From JAEUIG01 sp046349775 (GTDB lineage Bacteria; Planctomycetota; Planctomycetia; Planctomycetales; Planctomycetaceae): a stretch of DNA of 64,000 nt. The stretch's first letter is position 1. Every line of letters begins with the position of its first letter. The translations under genes and the position numbers were made by a program. Below the pieces are notes generated by a model. The model saw only the letters and a list, made by a program, of their open reading frames with translations, made no database searches and was not told where the DNA came from. Of this stretch, positions 1 to 8,053 are shown one piece after another. The stretch covers positions 1 to 64,000 of the forward strand of contig JAXMBS010000004.1 of NCBI GenBank assembly GCA_046349775.1, written 5' to 3'.

Positions 1-1134
1 ACGATGAGTCACGAGCTGCGCACGCCGATGAATGGCATCCTGGGGATGACCGACCTCGTCCTCAATTCCGAACTGACTTCGCAGCAGCGCGAGAGGCTCA
101 ATCTGGTGCGCGGTTCGTCCGAATCGCTGCTGGCGCTGCTCAACGACATTCTTGACCTCTCCAAAGTGGAGGCCGGGCGACTCGAACTCCGGTCCGCCGA
201 GTTCTCGCTCCGGTCCTGTTTGCAGGAAATCGTCAGCTTTGTTGGGCCCCAGGCCGATCACAAAGGACTCAAACTGACCTGTCGTCTCGATCCGTCCGTG
301 CCGGATCACTTGCGAACTGATCGCGGTCGGCTGCGGCAAGTGCTGTTGAACCTGTTCGGCAATGCGCTCAAATTTACCGATGAGGGCTGGATCCGGCTCG
401 ACGTGCACTCGGAACCTCGAGACGATGGACACGTGAATGTGCATTTCTGTGTCAGCGACACGGGGATCGGCATTGCCGCCGATGTCCAGCAGCGGCTCTT
501 CTCTCCGTTCGAGCAGGGGATCGACAACGAGCAGTACGGCGGCACAGGACTCGGCCTCGCCATCGTGCGCCAGCTCGTGGCGCTGATGGGCGGAACCGTC
601 TGGTTGGAGAGCGAGCCTGGTCGTGGCAGCCGGTTCCACTTCACGATCGAGGCGACCATTGTCGACACCGGGACTTCTCCGGAACGCTCAACATCGATCA
701 CACCGCAGACTTCTGTGCATGTGATCGGCGAGCGGCGCGACGAACCCCGCCTCGGCACGCGTCGAGCCGTGCTGTTGGTAGAGGACGATCACGTCAGCGC
801 ACTGCTGGCGCGCGCCGTCCTCGAAAACGCGGGTTTCACCGTCTCGCTGGCGCAAGACGGCGGCACCGCCGTCCATTTGTGGCAGTCCGGAGAATATGCT
901 TTCATCCTCAGCGACCTGCGGATGCCAGTCAAAAACGGCCTCGACCTCGCGCGAGAGATCCGCGAGCACGAGGAACAGTCCGGCAACCGCACGCCGATCA
1001 TCCTGCTCTCCGCCAGCGCGCAGCCGGCCGAACACGCGCAGTGCAAGGCAGCCGGGATCGACGCCTGCCTTTCAAAGCCGTTGCGCGTCGATGAGCTGAT
1101 GGCCGTGATCCGAGAGTTGAAAGTGGACAGCTGA
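1..1134 (+). CDS. Hybrid sensor histidine kinase/response regulator, C-terminal part (5' end outside window)
   Basis: The reading frame is open from the first base, so only the C-terminal part is present; the ATG at 4 is internal. It begins in the HisKA H-box (MSHELRTPMNG, with the phospho-accepting His at residue 3 counted from that ATG). The HATPase_c domain follows at about 90-215, with an N-box around QVLLNLFGNALKF, a G1 box DTGIGI and a G2 box GGTGLGL. A receiver domain at about 255-370 has the acidic pair in VEDD, a phospho-acceptor Asp in SDLRMP near 304 and the conserved Lys in SKPL. It is a class I hybrid kinase with a C-terminal receiver; the sensor region and ligand cannot be seen. 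The next gene starts 14 bases after its stop, so they may be cotranscribed. Confidence 0.93.
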   Translation, partial: TMSHELRTPMNGILGMTDLVLNSELTSQQRERLNLVRGSSESLLALLNDILDLSKVEAGRLELRSAEFSLRSCLQEIVSFVGPQADHKGLKLTCRLDPSVPDHLRTDRGRLRQVLLNLFGNALKFTDEGWIRLDVHSEPRDDGHVNVHFCVSDTGIGIAADVQQRLFSPFEQGIDNEQYGGTGLGLAIVRQLVALMGGTVWLESEPGRGSRFHFTIEATIVDTGTSPERSTSITPQTSVHVIGERRDEPRLGTRRAVLLVEDDHVSALLARAVLENAGFTVSLAQDGGTAVHLWQSGEYAFILSDLRMPVKNGLDLAREIREHEEQSGNRTPIILLSASAQPAEHAQCKAAGIDACLSKPLRVDELMAVIRELKVDS

Positions 1135-1148
1135 GAGGGGAGGGGACC

Positions 1149-2198
1149 ATGGCGGAACGCAGCAGCAGATATCCTGAGTTCACCGCCGCCGGCGCGCCGC
1201 GAGAGTTGGGCCGGTCCATCGGCGAGCAGCTTGGCGAACAGATTCGCGCTTTCTGCGACATAGCGCTCGCGCAGGTCAACCGCACCATGCGCGTCTCGCG
1301 CGAAAACGCATATCGCGTCGTCCGCGACGCTATCCCGCTAGCCGAGCAGTACGCCCCGCATATGGTCGAGGAACTCCGCGGCACGGCCGAAGCAGCCCGC
1401 GTCTCCCTCGATGACATGCTGCTCCTGCAGGTCCGCAACCAGCTGCAGGCAGATGACGCTGGCTGCACCTCAATCTCCGTGCGCGGCGGCGAGCGCAGCA
1501 TCGTCGCCCAGAACTGGGACAATGACCCGGCACTCGATCCGTTCACCGTCGTGCTCACGCGCCGCCCCGTCGGCAAACCGGCACTCACGACCGTCACTCA
1601 GGCCGGACTCATCGCTTACATCGGCTTCAACGACGCCGGCATCGGTCTCTGCCTCAATACGCTGCCGGCGCCCAGCCGCACGCACGGCGTCCCGCACTAC
1701 TTCACCGTCCGCGGCATCTATGAGAGCGATTCACTCGACGGCGCCGTCCGCGCCGTCCAACGCGCCGCACGTGCCATCCCCGCGAACATCATGTTGACCA
1801 CGCCGCAGGGACCGGCCGACCTCGAAGTGACCATCGACGGCGTCCGCGTCCTGTCCGATGCAGCCAACCGCCAGGTGACACACACCAACCACTGCCGCCA
1901 TCCGGACCTGTTGGCGATCAACGACCAGTTTCCCGAACTGATCGGCTCTCGCAGCCGACAGTCGCGCGTCGATGAGGTGCTCAACGCCGGCGGCGACGAC
2001 CTCGCCCGAGTCCAATCCGCCCTCCGCGACCATGACGGCCACCCCCGCTCCATCTGCCGCCACACCAACGACGACCCCGCGCATGGTCACTGGTGCACAG
2101 TCTTCTCAGCGATCATCGAGCCCGCAGCACATCGCATGTGGCTCACTCGTGGTACCCCCTGCGACCGCGAGTACGAATGCTACGAGATGCAGCACTGA
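1149..2198 (+). CDS. C45-family autoproteolytic acyltransferase/hydrolase (AAT-like)
   Basis: This 349-residue protein resembles the Ntn-hydrolase family of acyl-CoA:6-aminopenicillanate acyltransferase (peptidase family C45), whose members self-cleave to expose an N-terminal Cys that acts on amide bonds. The expected nucleophile is Cys106 in the segment AGCTSI, followed by the characteristic QNWDNDP stretch. The first 100 residues form the helical propeptide-like part with GRSIGEQLGEQIR. No signal peptide is visible, so it is probably cytoplasmic. A strong purine-rich ribosome site (GAGAGGGGAGGGG) lies just before the ATG. Members in environmental bacteria act on varied amides and the substrate here is unknown. 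Confidence 0.85.
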   Translation: MAERSSRYPEFTAAGAPRELGRSIGEQLGEQIRAFCDIALAQVNRTMRVSRENAYRVVRDAIPLAEQYAPHMVEELRGTAEAARVSLDDMLLLQVRNQLQADDAGCTSISVRGGERSIVAQNWDNDPALDPFTVVLTRRPVGKPALTTVTQAGLIAYIGFNDAGIGLCLNTLPAPSRTHGVPHYFTVRGIYESDSLDGAVRAVQRAARAIPANIMLTTPQGPADLEVTIDGVRVLSDAANRQVTHTNHCRHPDLLAINDQFPELIGSRSRQSRVDEVLNAGGDDLARVQSALRDHDGHPRSICRHTNDDPAHGHWCTVFSAIIEPAAHRMWLTRGTPCDREYECYEMQH

Positions 2199-2293
2199 GC
2201 AGATCACGATGGCAGAAAGCGAACCAAGTTCAACCGGATAGAAAACCATTTTTGCCACGCTTTGCGCGGTTGATTTTTGAGTGAGGGGCTGTC

Positions 2294-3163
2294 TTGGACC
2301 TTGACCTCGGTCGGCACAAGGAGTTTCGCTTCAGCCGTGACGGGGCTTACGTGGCCGTGGGCATCTGCCAACTCGGCAGCAGATCGAGGGCGGAAGTTTG
2401 CGTGATCCGGGTTGGCGATGGAAAGCGATTCGACCTTCCGGAGGTTGCATACGATTTCGGCGGACGCCGCCTGGACATTGACCCTGAATCGCTCACGCTA
2501 TTCTCGGGAGCGTACGCGAGAATGGGGATCGCAGCGTACGATTTCGAGTCCGGTACCGTCGCTTGGCATCGTCGCGATCTCAAGACTCTCGGCGCGTTGA
2601 CGTACGATGCTTTTGAAGGAGTCCTATACTGCCTGTGCGAGCGACGGACCGTCGTGCTCACTGCGTCCAACGGCAAGGAACACGCATACTATCGCGAGTT
2701 AAACGACGTCTTTGTCAGCAGCGACTCCAAGTTTGCAGTTTTCGACGCAGCGGAGGTCAAGCTTCAGAATCGGGCAACGCAAAGCGTGCATGTGCTGCCC
2801 AGATCGACTGGGGACATCTTGCGAGTGGCCTTCACCGGTTCCGCAGCAGTGCTCTCTTGGGTGTCCGGGCCAGTCACCGCGTATGACTTGGAGAGCGGTC
2901 AACTGCTTTGGAGCTACAAACCCGATGGCACTCATGCCTATTCGCTCGCTCCGGCCTCGGACAACGCCTCCGTGTGGGTGGCCGAGCAACCCGGCTTCAA
3001 GGAACAGCCATGGCATCGTGCTCGCTTGTTGTCGTCAGCCGGTGAGATAAAACAGGAAGTGCGCTGCGCCCTGGGGCACAGCTTTGCGATAGCGCCTTAC
3101 TGCGACAGCGTTATTCGCGGTAATCTCGTGGCGACGCCAATTGCAGCACTCGGCAGCAGTTAA
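2294..3163 (+). CDS. Hypothetical beta-propeller-like protein
   Basis: A 289-residue protein that I cannot assign to a named family. The sequence has repeated blade-like units such as IAAYDFESGTVAWHRRDL and VTAYDLESGQLLWSYKPDG, which are the DxxTGxxxW signature of PQQ/WD-type beta-propellers. There is no signal peptide or membrane segment, so it is probably cytoplasmic. The best start is TTG at 2294, with a GTGAGGGG ribosome site 6-13 bases upstream. It follows the C45 gene on the same strand after a 95-base gap. Its role is unknown; a propeller of this size would give about four to five blades, fewer than a closed ring, so it may be a partial or divergent fold. Confidence 0.6.
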   Translation: MDLDLGRHKEFRFSRDGAYVAVGICQLGSRSRAEVCVIRVGDGKRFDLPEVAYDFGGRRLDIDPESLTLFSGAYARMGIAAYDFESGTVAWHRRDLKTLGALTYDAFEGVLYCLCERRTVVLTASNGKEHAYYRELNDVFVSSDSKFAVFDAAEVKLQNRATQSVHVLPRSTGDILRVAFTGSAAVLSWVSGPVTAYDLESGQLLWSYKPDGTHAYSLAPASDNASVWVAEQPGFKEQPWHRARLLSSAGEIKQEVRCALGHSFAIAPYCDSVIRGNLVATPIAALGSS

Positions 3164-3256
3164 CATCTATTGACCGGACCGCTTCCGCGACGCAACGTCA
3201 TCGCATGCGGCCCGCTGGAATCGCGAGATCGTATCGTTGGGTTCTGCCCGGCCGCT

Positions 3257-3682
3257 TCAGCTTCCCAGCCGCTCCGCATTCAGCCGACAGTTGCCCGTCA
3301 CGGTCCCAGATGCAAACGCCGGCATCAGCCAGAAGTTCCCCTGCACGGGGATCGACACCTGGACCTGCACCTCGGTCGTCGCGTCGGAAATGGTCGACGG
3401 AGTCGTGGTGATCGTCGCGTTGTGGACACTGCCGGTCGCCAGGATCGCATTCACGCGTGTTGTGACGTCGGCCGCCGTCGCCCCGATGATGATTCCTTCT
3501 CGCGCCCCTTCGTACGCCGCCACGCTCGCCAGGTGCTTCAGCATGTTCAGCCGCGAAAACTCCACCGCGCCCAGCACGAACAGAAACAGCACCGGCAGCA
3601 CCATCGCCACTTCGACCGTGGTCACGCCACGGCGCGGCTCCGCCTGAGTCTTCCGAACAGGACCCGATCGGTGCGAGCGCAT
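3257..3682 (-). CDS. TadE-like pseudopilin (second of pair)
   Basis: A 141-residue TadE-family protein. It has the family's layout: a short basic N-terminus (RRGVTTVEVAMVLPVL), one hydrophobic helix at about 24-45 containing the conserved Glu, then AAYEGAREGI and a beta-rich exported tail. TadE proteins are minor pseudopilins of Tad/Flp pili or of the related planctomycete export apparatus. It is the last gene of a four-gene minus-strand cassette (5761 to 3257) and lies four bases from the other TadE-like gene. The ATPase and secretin genes of a full Tad locus are not in this window. Confidence 0.88.
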   Translation of the reverse strand: MRSHRSGPVRKTQAEPRRGVTTVEVAMVLPVLFLFVLGAVEFSRLNMLKHLASVAAYEGAREGIIIGATAADVTTRVNAILATGSVHNATITTTPSTISDATTEVQVQVSIPVQGNFWLMPAFASGTVTGNCRLNAERLGS

Positions 3683-3686
3683 GCGG

Positions 3687-4097
3687 TTAGTACTCCTTCA
3701 TCACGATGGAACTGCCGCTCATCGTGGTACTGCCGTAGAACCAGACCGGCATGATGGCGTTGGCTTCGCACGGCGCGGAGACCCTGATCTCCAGCGGATT
3801 GCCGACCGTCACGCTGCCGATGGTGCCCGGGATGATCTGCACGCTGCCGCTGGCGACATTCCGTTCCGTCAGCACCTGCTGACAACGGGCGGTCACAGCG
3901 GCTTCCGTCGTGCCCGGTTTCAGCGCCACGCGGCTCCCTTCATAGGCCGCCACCGTCAGGGACTCTTTCAGAAAGATCATCGTGCAGGCCTCGATGCTGG
4001 CGAACACGGCCAGCACCAGCACCGGCAGGCACACGGCGAACTCGACCGCGGCCAAACCGCGCCGCCCGCGATCGCACGGGGAACGCATCGGCGTCAT
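3687..4097 (-). CDS. TadE-like pseudopilin (first of pair)
   Basis: A 136-residue TadE-family protein. Residues 10-35 (RRGLAAVEFAVCLPVLVLAV) form the basic stretch and hydrophobic helix with the conserved Glu, followed by AAYEGSRVAL and a secreted tail. It shares this pattern with its downstream neighbour but the tails differ, so they are probably paired subunits and not a recent duplication. Its ATG overlaps the stop of the preceding HAMP-like gene in an ATGA arrangement, which implies translational coupling within the cassette. Confidence 0.88.
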   Translation of the reverse strand: MTPMRSPCDRGRRGLAAVEFAVCLPVLVLAVFASIEACTMIFLKESLTVAAYEGSRVALKPGTTEAAVTARCQQVLTERNVASGSVQIIPGTIGSVTVGNPLEIRVSAPCEANAIMPVWFYGSTTMSGSSIVMKEY

Positions 4098-4597
4098 GCG
4101 TCACCTCGGGCGCTGCTGCCGACCGCTGCCGCCGGACGCGTCACGTCCCCTTCGAGTGGCTCACGGACTTCCCGGCACAGGGCTTGGAGTTCCGCGAACA
4201 TTTTGTTGAGGTCGTCTTCCGTTTCGCGCCAGTAGTCGCCGTCCCGGAACTTGATCGGCCCCGGTGACCGTCCGTCGAGAAACGCCCGGATATGCTGCCG
4301 GAACCGCACATATGGTCCCGCAAACCGGTTCGTCAGCTTGATCGTGTCGAGCACGAAGATCGGCAAGAGTGCCAGCAGTGCGACCAGGAACGGTCCGAAC
4401 GCCGCGAACATCTCGCCGAACTGCTGCGACAGCGGCACGGTCGGATGCGTCAGCCACCGCACGGTCACGCCGATGACGGTCCCGGCGGCGATAAACGTCA
4501 GCCAGTGCCACAGGATCCGTCGGACGATCCCGCCCTGCAGCCGGCGATCGACAAACAACTTGGAGCGCTGTTGAACAGGACGCGCTGGTGTAGACAT
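4094..4597 (-). CDS. Two-helix membrane protein with HAMP-like linker
   Basis: A 167-residue inner-membrane protein. Two hydrophobic segments lie at about 27-48 and 68-90, and the second leads into KLTNRFAGPYVRFRQHIRAF, which matches the start of HAMP linkers (KLxxRLxGPxxR) found in membrane receptors. The C-terminal part is a charged helical region (RETEDDLNKMFAELQALCREV) with no output domain. It sits between the TadG-like and TadE-like genes and overlaps the latter by four bases. I infer that it is a membrane component or regulator of the Tad-like apparatus; a free-standing HAMP-like protein has no established function. Confidence 0.7.
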   Translation of the reverse strand: MSTPARPVQQRSKLFVDRRLQGGIVRRILWHWLTFIAAGTVIGVTVRWLTHPTVPLSQQFGEMFAAFGPFLVALLALLPIFVLDTIKLTNRFAGPYVRFRQHIRAFLDGRSPGPIKFRDGDYWRETEDDLNKMFAELQALCREVREPLEGDVTRPAAAVGSSARGDA

Positions 4598-4630
4598 CGG
4601 AGTGCGTAATCCGAATCGAGAGGGGAAACG

Positions 4631-5761
4631 TCAGTTCGTCAGCATCACCGACATGGCCGCCAGTTTGCGGAAAATGCTTTCCAGCGTTGCCTGGTCGGGA
4701 GCATGGTGAAAGGTTCCGCCGCCGCCGGCCGCCAGGGCCTGCATCGACGACTGATTGGCGCCGGTGCCGAACGTAATGGTGTGGACAATGATGCCCTGCG
4801 CGGCGGCGAGGGCTCCCTGCGGCACGGGATCAGCTGCGGTGTAATGCCCGTCCGTCAACACGATCATCACCTTGCGGGCATTCGTGCGGGCATACGTTGG
4901 ATTCGTCAGCTCCCCCCGCCCCGTGATGACGCCCGCCTCAATGTCGGTCATGCCGCCCCAGTTCGTGGAGCTGAGCGTCGTCATCGCGCCGGTGGTCGCC
5001 GTCAGGTCGCCGTTCAGGTGCGAGTCGATCCGGCTCTTCGGACTGGTCACCGCCGGTGAGCAGGGCAGGTTGTAGTCGCTGGCATACGTCACGACGGCGA
5101 CGTGCTCATTCGCCGGCGTCTGCTGGAGCACTTGGGTAAAGGCATTCACCGCGCTCCGCAGCGCCGCCCACCGGGAATTCGCCGCCGGCAACTGGCAGAA
5201 CCGCGGGTCTGAGGTCGACATCGCCCCGCCGGTTTCCGTTGCATACAGCTTCATCGAGCTCGACCGGTCCAGCACAAGGCAAATATCGATATTGTCAAAG
5301 CTTGCCGTCGCCGTCTGCTGCGGCGAGAACAATCGTGACGAGAATATCTGGCCGCCGAACAGCGGACGCGAACTGGCCGTCGCGTTGATCGTGACAGCAT
5401 TCCGTGTGCCTGCGCCAGTACTGAACTGATACCGCGCGCCGGCCGAAGGTTGCGAAGTGCGGCCGAACACGACGTCCGCGTCGTTCAGCACCAGGCCCAC
5501 CCCGCCCACTTGGTTCTGCAATGCAATCTGCTTCGCCGCCGTGATCGAGGCCGCCTCGTTGTTCGTACGGCTGTACGTGGCGCTCGCCGCCCGCGCGGCC
5601 GAGTCCGTTGCGACGCGCAACTCAGTCCGCATCAGCAGCATGTACGCGAGGTTCACCGAGAACAGGCACAGGATCAGCACGACCGGAAACAGAATCGCCA
5701 TCAGCGCCGCAACGGCGCCGCGTCGCAAAGTATGTGCGTTGGATGGTCGAACTGCGCGCAT
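4631..5761 (-). CDS. TadG-like pilus-assembly protein with VWA domain
   Basis: A 376-residue protein that heads the minus-strand Tad-like cassette. Its N-terminus has the TadG/TadE pattern (RRGAVAALMAILFPVVLI), a single hydrophobic helix at about 14-38 and then the AATDSAARAAS-type helix typical of TadG. From about residue 155 there is a von Willebrand A domain with a MIDAS motif (LVLDRSSSM, DxSxS, near residue 162), the downstream Thr/Asp positions (GGMTDIEAG and VLTDGHYT) and a complete C-terminus. TadG VWA proteins are envelope-anchored and presumably bind metal-dependent partners on the outside. The HAMP-like gene begins 33 bases downstream of its stop. Confidence 0.87.
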   Translation of the reverse strand: MRAVRPSNAHTLRRGAVAALMAILFPVVLILCLFSVNLAYMLLMRTELRVATDSAARAASATYSRTNNEAASITAAKQIALQNQVGGVGLVLNDADVVFGRTSQPSAGARYQFSTGAGTRNAVTINATASSRPLFGGQIFSSRLFSPQQTATASFDNIDICLVLDRSSSMKLYATETGGAMSTSDPRFCQLPAANSRWAALRSAVNAFTQVLQQTPANEHVAVVTYASDYNLPCSPAVTSPKSRIDSHLNGDLTATTGAMTTLSSTNWGGMTDIEAGVITGRGELTNPTYARTNARKVMIVLTDGHYTAADPVPQGALAAAQGIIVHTITFGTGANQSSMQALAAGGGGTFHHAPDQATLESIFRKLAAMSVMLTN

Positions 5762-6043
5762 GGCCCGCCCTGATAACGACGGTCGGTGAGAGCCTCCTCG
5801 GCATTGAGTAACCTAGGTTGAAAACCGGGACCCACGGCCATAGCGGGCCACCCCCGCAGCAAGTTTCGCGCCGCCGATATTGTGCAGATCGGCACAACCC
5901 GAACAGCCGTCACGACCGCAAGCAGTCGTCGGACGTTCCTGCGTGCAGCCAGCTCCAATACCAGCCCGAAGTGCTTGCGAGGGTGATCGATGTCGCAAGA
6001 CAAAGCCCCCTGTCCGCGGGGCAACCGGGTCTTGAGGCGGCGA

Positions 6044-7753
6044 CTAATACAGCACAATCGCCCGTCCCGGGCCGCCGTGGCAGTCACGGATCTTGATCGC
6101 CGCGAACAGAAAGTGCGGCTTCGCGTCGGCTGGAATTGCGTCGACATTGTGCAGGAATTCGACCCCCACCATCTCCCGGCTGCCGAGCGCCCAGTACGTC
6201 ATTGCTGCCTGCCGCGGATCGACGCCTCCCAGGTCCGGCGCATCGGTCGCCACGCAGCGGACGCCCTTCGAGTGCAGATACTCGATCGCATCCGCTCCCG
6301 GCGCAGGCCAGCCTTCCGCTTTCCCCTGCAGTGGATTCGCCCACATTCCGAGATCGCCCGGCTGCAGATGTTGGTCGACATGCCCGGTCTGAAACAGCAC
6401 GACATCGCCCGCCTGCAGCGGACCGTGCGCGTGCTCGTCCGCCTCGATCAGCGACTTCGTAATCGCCGGTGACGCCGGCCACAAGCTGGTCTTCGTCGTC
6501 CCGATCAGCGCGCGGACGTCGATCACGCGCAGCGGTCCGCACGTCCAATCCAGCGGCACTTGCTCGGTCGTCATTCGACTCGTGCCGCGCGGGCCGTACT
6601 TGCTTTCGAAGTCCTTGAGCCAGCCGCGCGCGGTCGGCGAATACTCGGTCGGCTCCCCCGGCGGCGGCAGTGCAAACGACGGCGGCACCAGATGGGTCCC
6701 GGCCATCGCGCTCATCAGGTGGCCGTGATGCCACATGTCGAGATAGTCGGAGTACAGGAAGTCGACTTTGAGATACGTCTGCTGGTGCTCGCCGGCGCCG
6801 GCGCCCGGGTTCGTCAGCGGATAACGCGTCGACAGCGTCGGCGTCAGGTCGACCGCCCGCTTGTGTTTGCACGCTTCGATCAGCCGTGCCGGCAGCTCAC
6901 CGCCGACGATTGAAAACGCCCGTCCCTCGCCGTATGGCCCGCCCTCATGCTTGGGGCCGAGCAAACAGTAGAACGCCCCCGTCGGCGGCAACGCGCCCAG
7001 GTTCGTCGCCCCTTCCGTCCAGATCATCCCGTGCCGCAACCCCGCATAGTGCGTCGGCTCCGCCAGATTTGGCAGCGGACCCATGCTCGCACTGTCGGTC
7101 CCCAGCGTCATTACCCCGCGCGTCGCCAGGAACTCCATGCAGTCCGGGTCCGGGTCTGGAAAACCCGGCGCCTGCCGGTTCACTGCCTCCGCGATGAACC
7201 GGTGCCCTTCCGGATACGGCCGGTAGTATTTGTCCGTGTACCCACTGTGGAACAGCACCACATCTCCGAACCGCACCTGCCGATGCTGCTTTTCGAACCG
7301 CTGCACGTGCTCCGGCGTGGCCAGCGGACTGACGCCGTTCGGCGCCAGGTCCAGCAGGTCGCCGATGTCCACGACGCACGCTTCCCCGCCGAACTGCCAC
7401 GGCTCCGTGAACTCGATCGTCGCCAGACCGAGCACGCCGGACTTCTCCCGCTTCAGGTCGGGCCGCGCCACCGAATGCGGCGGCACGTCGAGTTGTGTGC
7501 CCGTGTTCCCGTCGATCAGGATCGAATCGATGTTGTAGACCGAATCCGGCCCGATTGTCCGCTGGTGTGCAATCTGAAACCGCGGAAACGGATACGCCGG
7601 CCACGTGCATGGATAGTCCGGCGCGACCAGCAGCGAGTGATCGACAAATTTCGTCGCGTCCGGTTTGTCTGCCGTGCGGCCAACCGTTGAAAGCACCGAC
7701 AGCGTCAGGATCAGAATGGCAGCGATCAGTGATCGTCGAAACGAGTAAGACAT
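6044..7753 (-). CDS. Exported tandem cyclase-family protein
   Basis: A 569-residue protein with a signal peptide (about residues 1-27, hydrophobic AAILILTLSVLSTVG) and two copies of the cyclase/kynurenine formamidase fold (PF04199), at roughly 33-290 and 300-569. Canonical members bind metal through HxGTHxDxPxH. The first copy reads GNTGTQLDVPPHS, keeping the Asp and last His but losing the first His and the His of GTH; the second reads AGTHLVPPSF, keeping GTH but losing the Asp and last His. Both copies keep the GDVVLFHSG/GDVVLFQTG strand. It probably acts on an ester, lactone or amide in the periplasm, but catalysis is uncertain given the split motif. Confidence 0.82.
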   Translation of the reverse strand: MSYSFRRSLIAAILILTLSVLSTVGRTADKPDATKFVDHSLLVAPDYPCTWPAYPFPRFQIAHQRTIGPDSVYNIDSILIDGNTGTQLDVPPHSVARPDLKREKSGVLGLATIEFTEPWQFGGEACVVDIGDLLDLAPNGVSPLATPEHVQRFEKQHRQVRFGDVVLFHSGYTDKYYRPYPEGHRFIAEAVNRQAPGFPDPDPDCMEFLATRGVMTLGTDSASMGPLPNLAEPTHYAGLRHGMIWTEGATNLGALPPTGAFYCLLGPKHEGGPYGEGRAFSIVGGELPARLIEACKHKRAVDLTPTLSTRYPLTNPGAGAGEHQQTYLKVDFLYSDYLDMWHHGHLMSAMAGTHLVPPSFALPPPGEPTEYSPTARGWLKDFESKYGPRGTSRMTTEQVPLDWTCGPLRVIDVRALIGTTKTSLWPASPAITKSLIEADEHAHGPLQAGDVVLFQTGHVDQHLQPGDLGMWANPLQGKAEGWPAPGADAIEYLHSKGVRCVATDAPDLGGVDPRQAAMTYWALGSREMVGVEFLHNVDAIPADAKPHFLFAAIKIRDCHGGPGRAIVLY

Positions 7754-8053
7754 CGTCGAATGCTCGCGAGCGTGTGCATCGAATGAGACAAAAGAGTGTT
7801 CCCAGAATACCCGGTTCGCTCACGCTGATGCCAGCGCTCCGCGCTGTCCCCCGCTCCTCCGCGAAACGTTTCGGACACACGAGTGACTTGCCTCGGCGGA
7901 GAAGGCCGGGGTGCGGGGCGCACTGCAGTCGTACCACTACTTGAAGGGCCGATGTTGCGAATCCATTCGTCTTGAGGCACTGCTTCGGTCGGGCAAGAAG
8001 CGCCGATTCGCAAGCGAGCATCGCACGGTTCCGTCCGAAGCAGCGGCACGTCT
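7754..8053. other. Intergenic region, no feature recognised
   Basis: These 300 bases separate two minus-strand genes, the double-cyclase protein and the FGGY kinase. The short frames across them have no convincing start or recognisable protein pattern, and I see no clear terminator or repeat. Confidence 0.4.
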
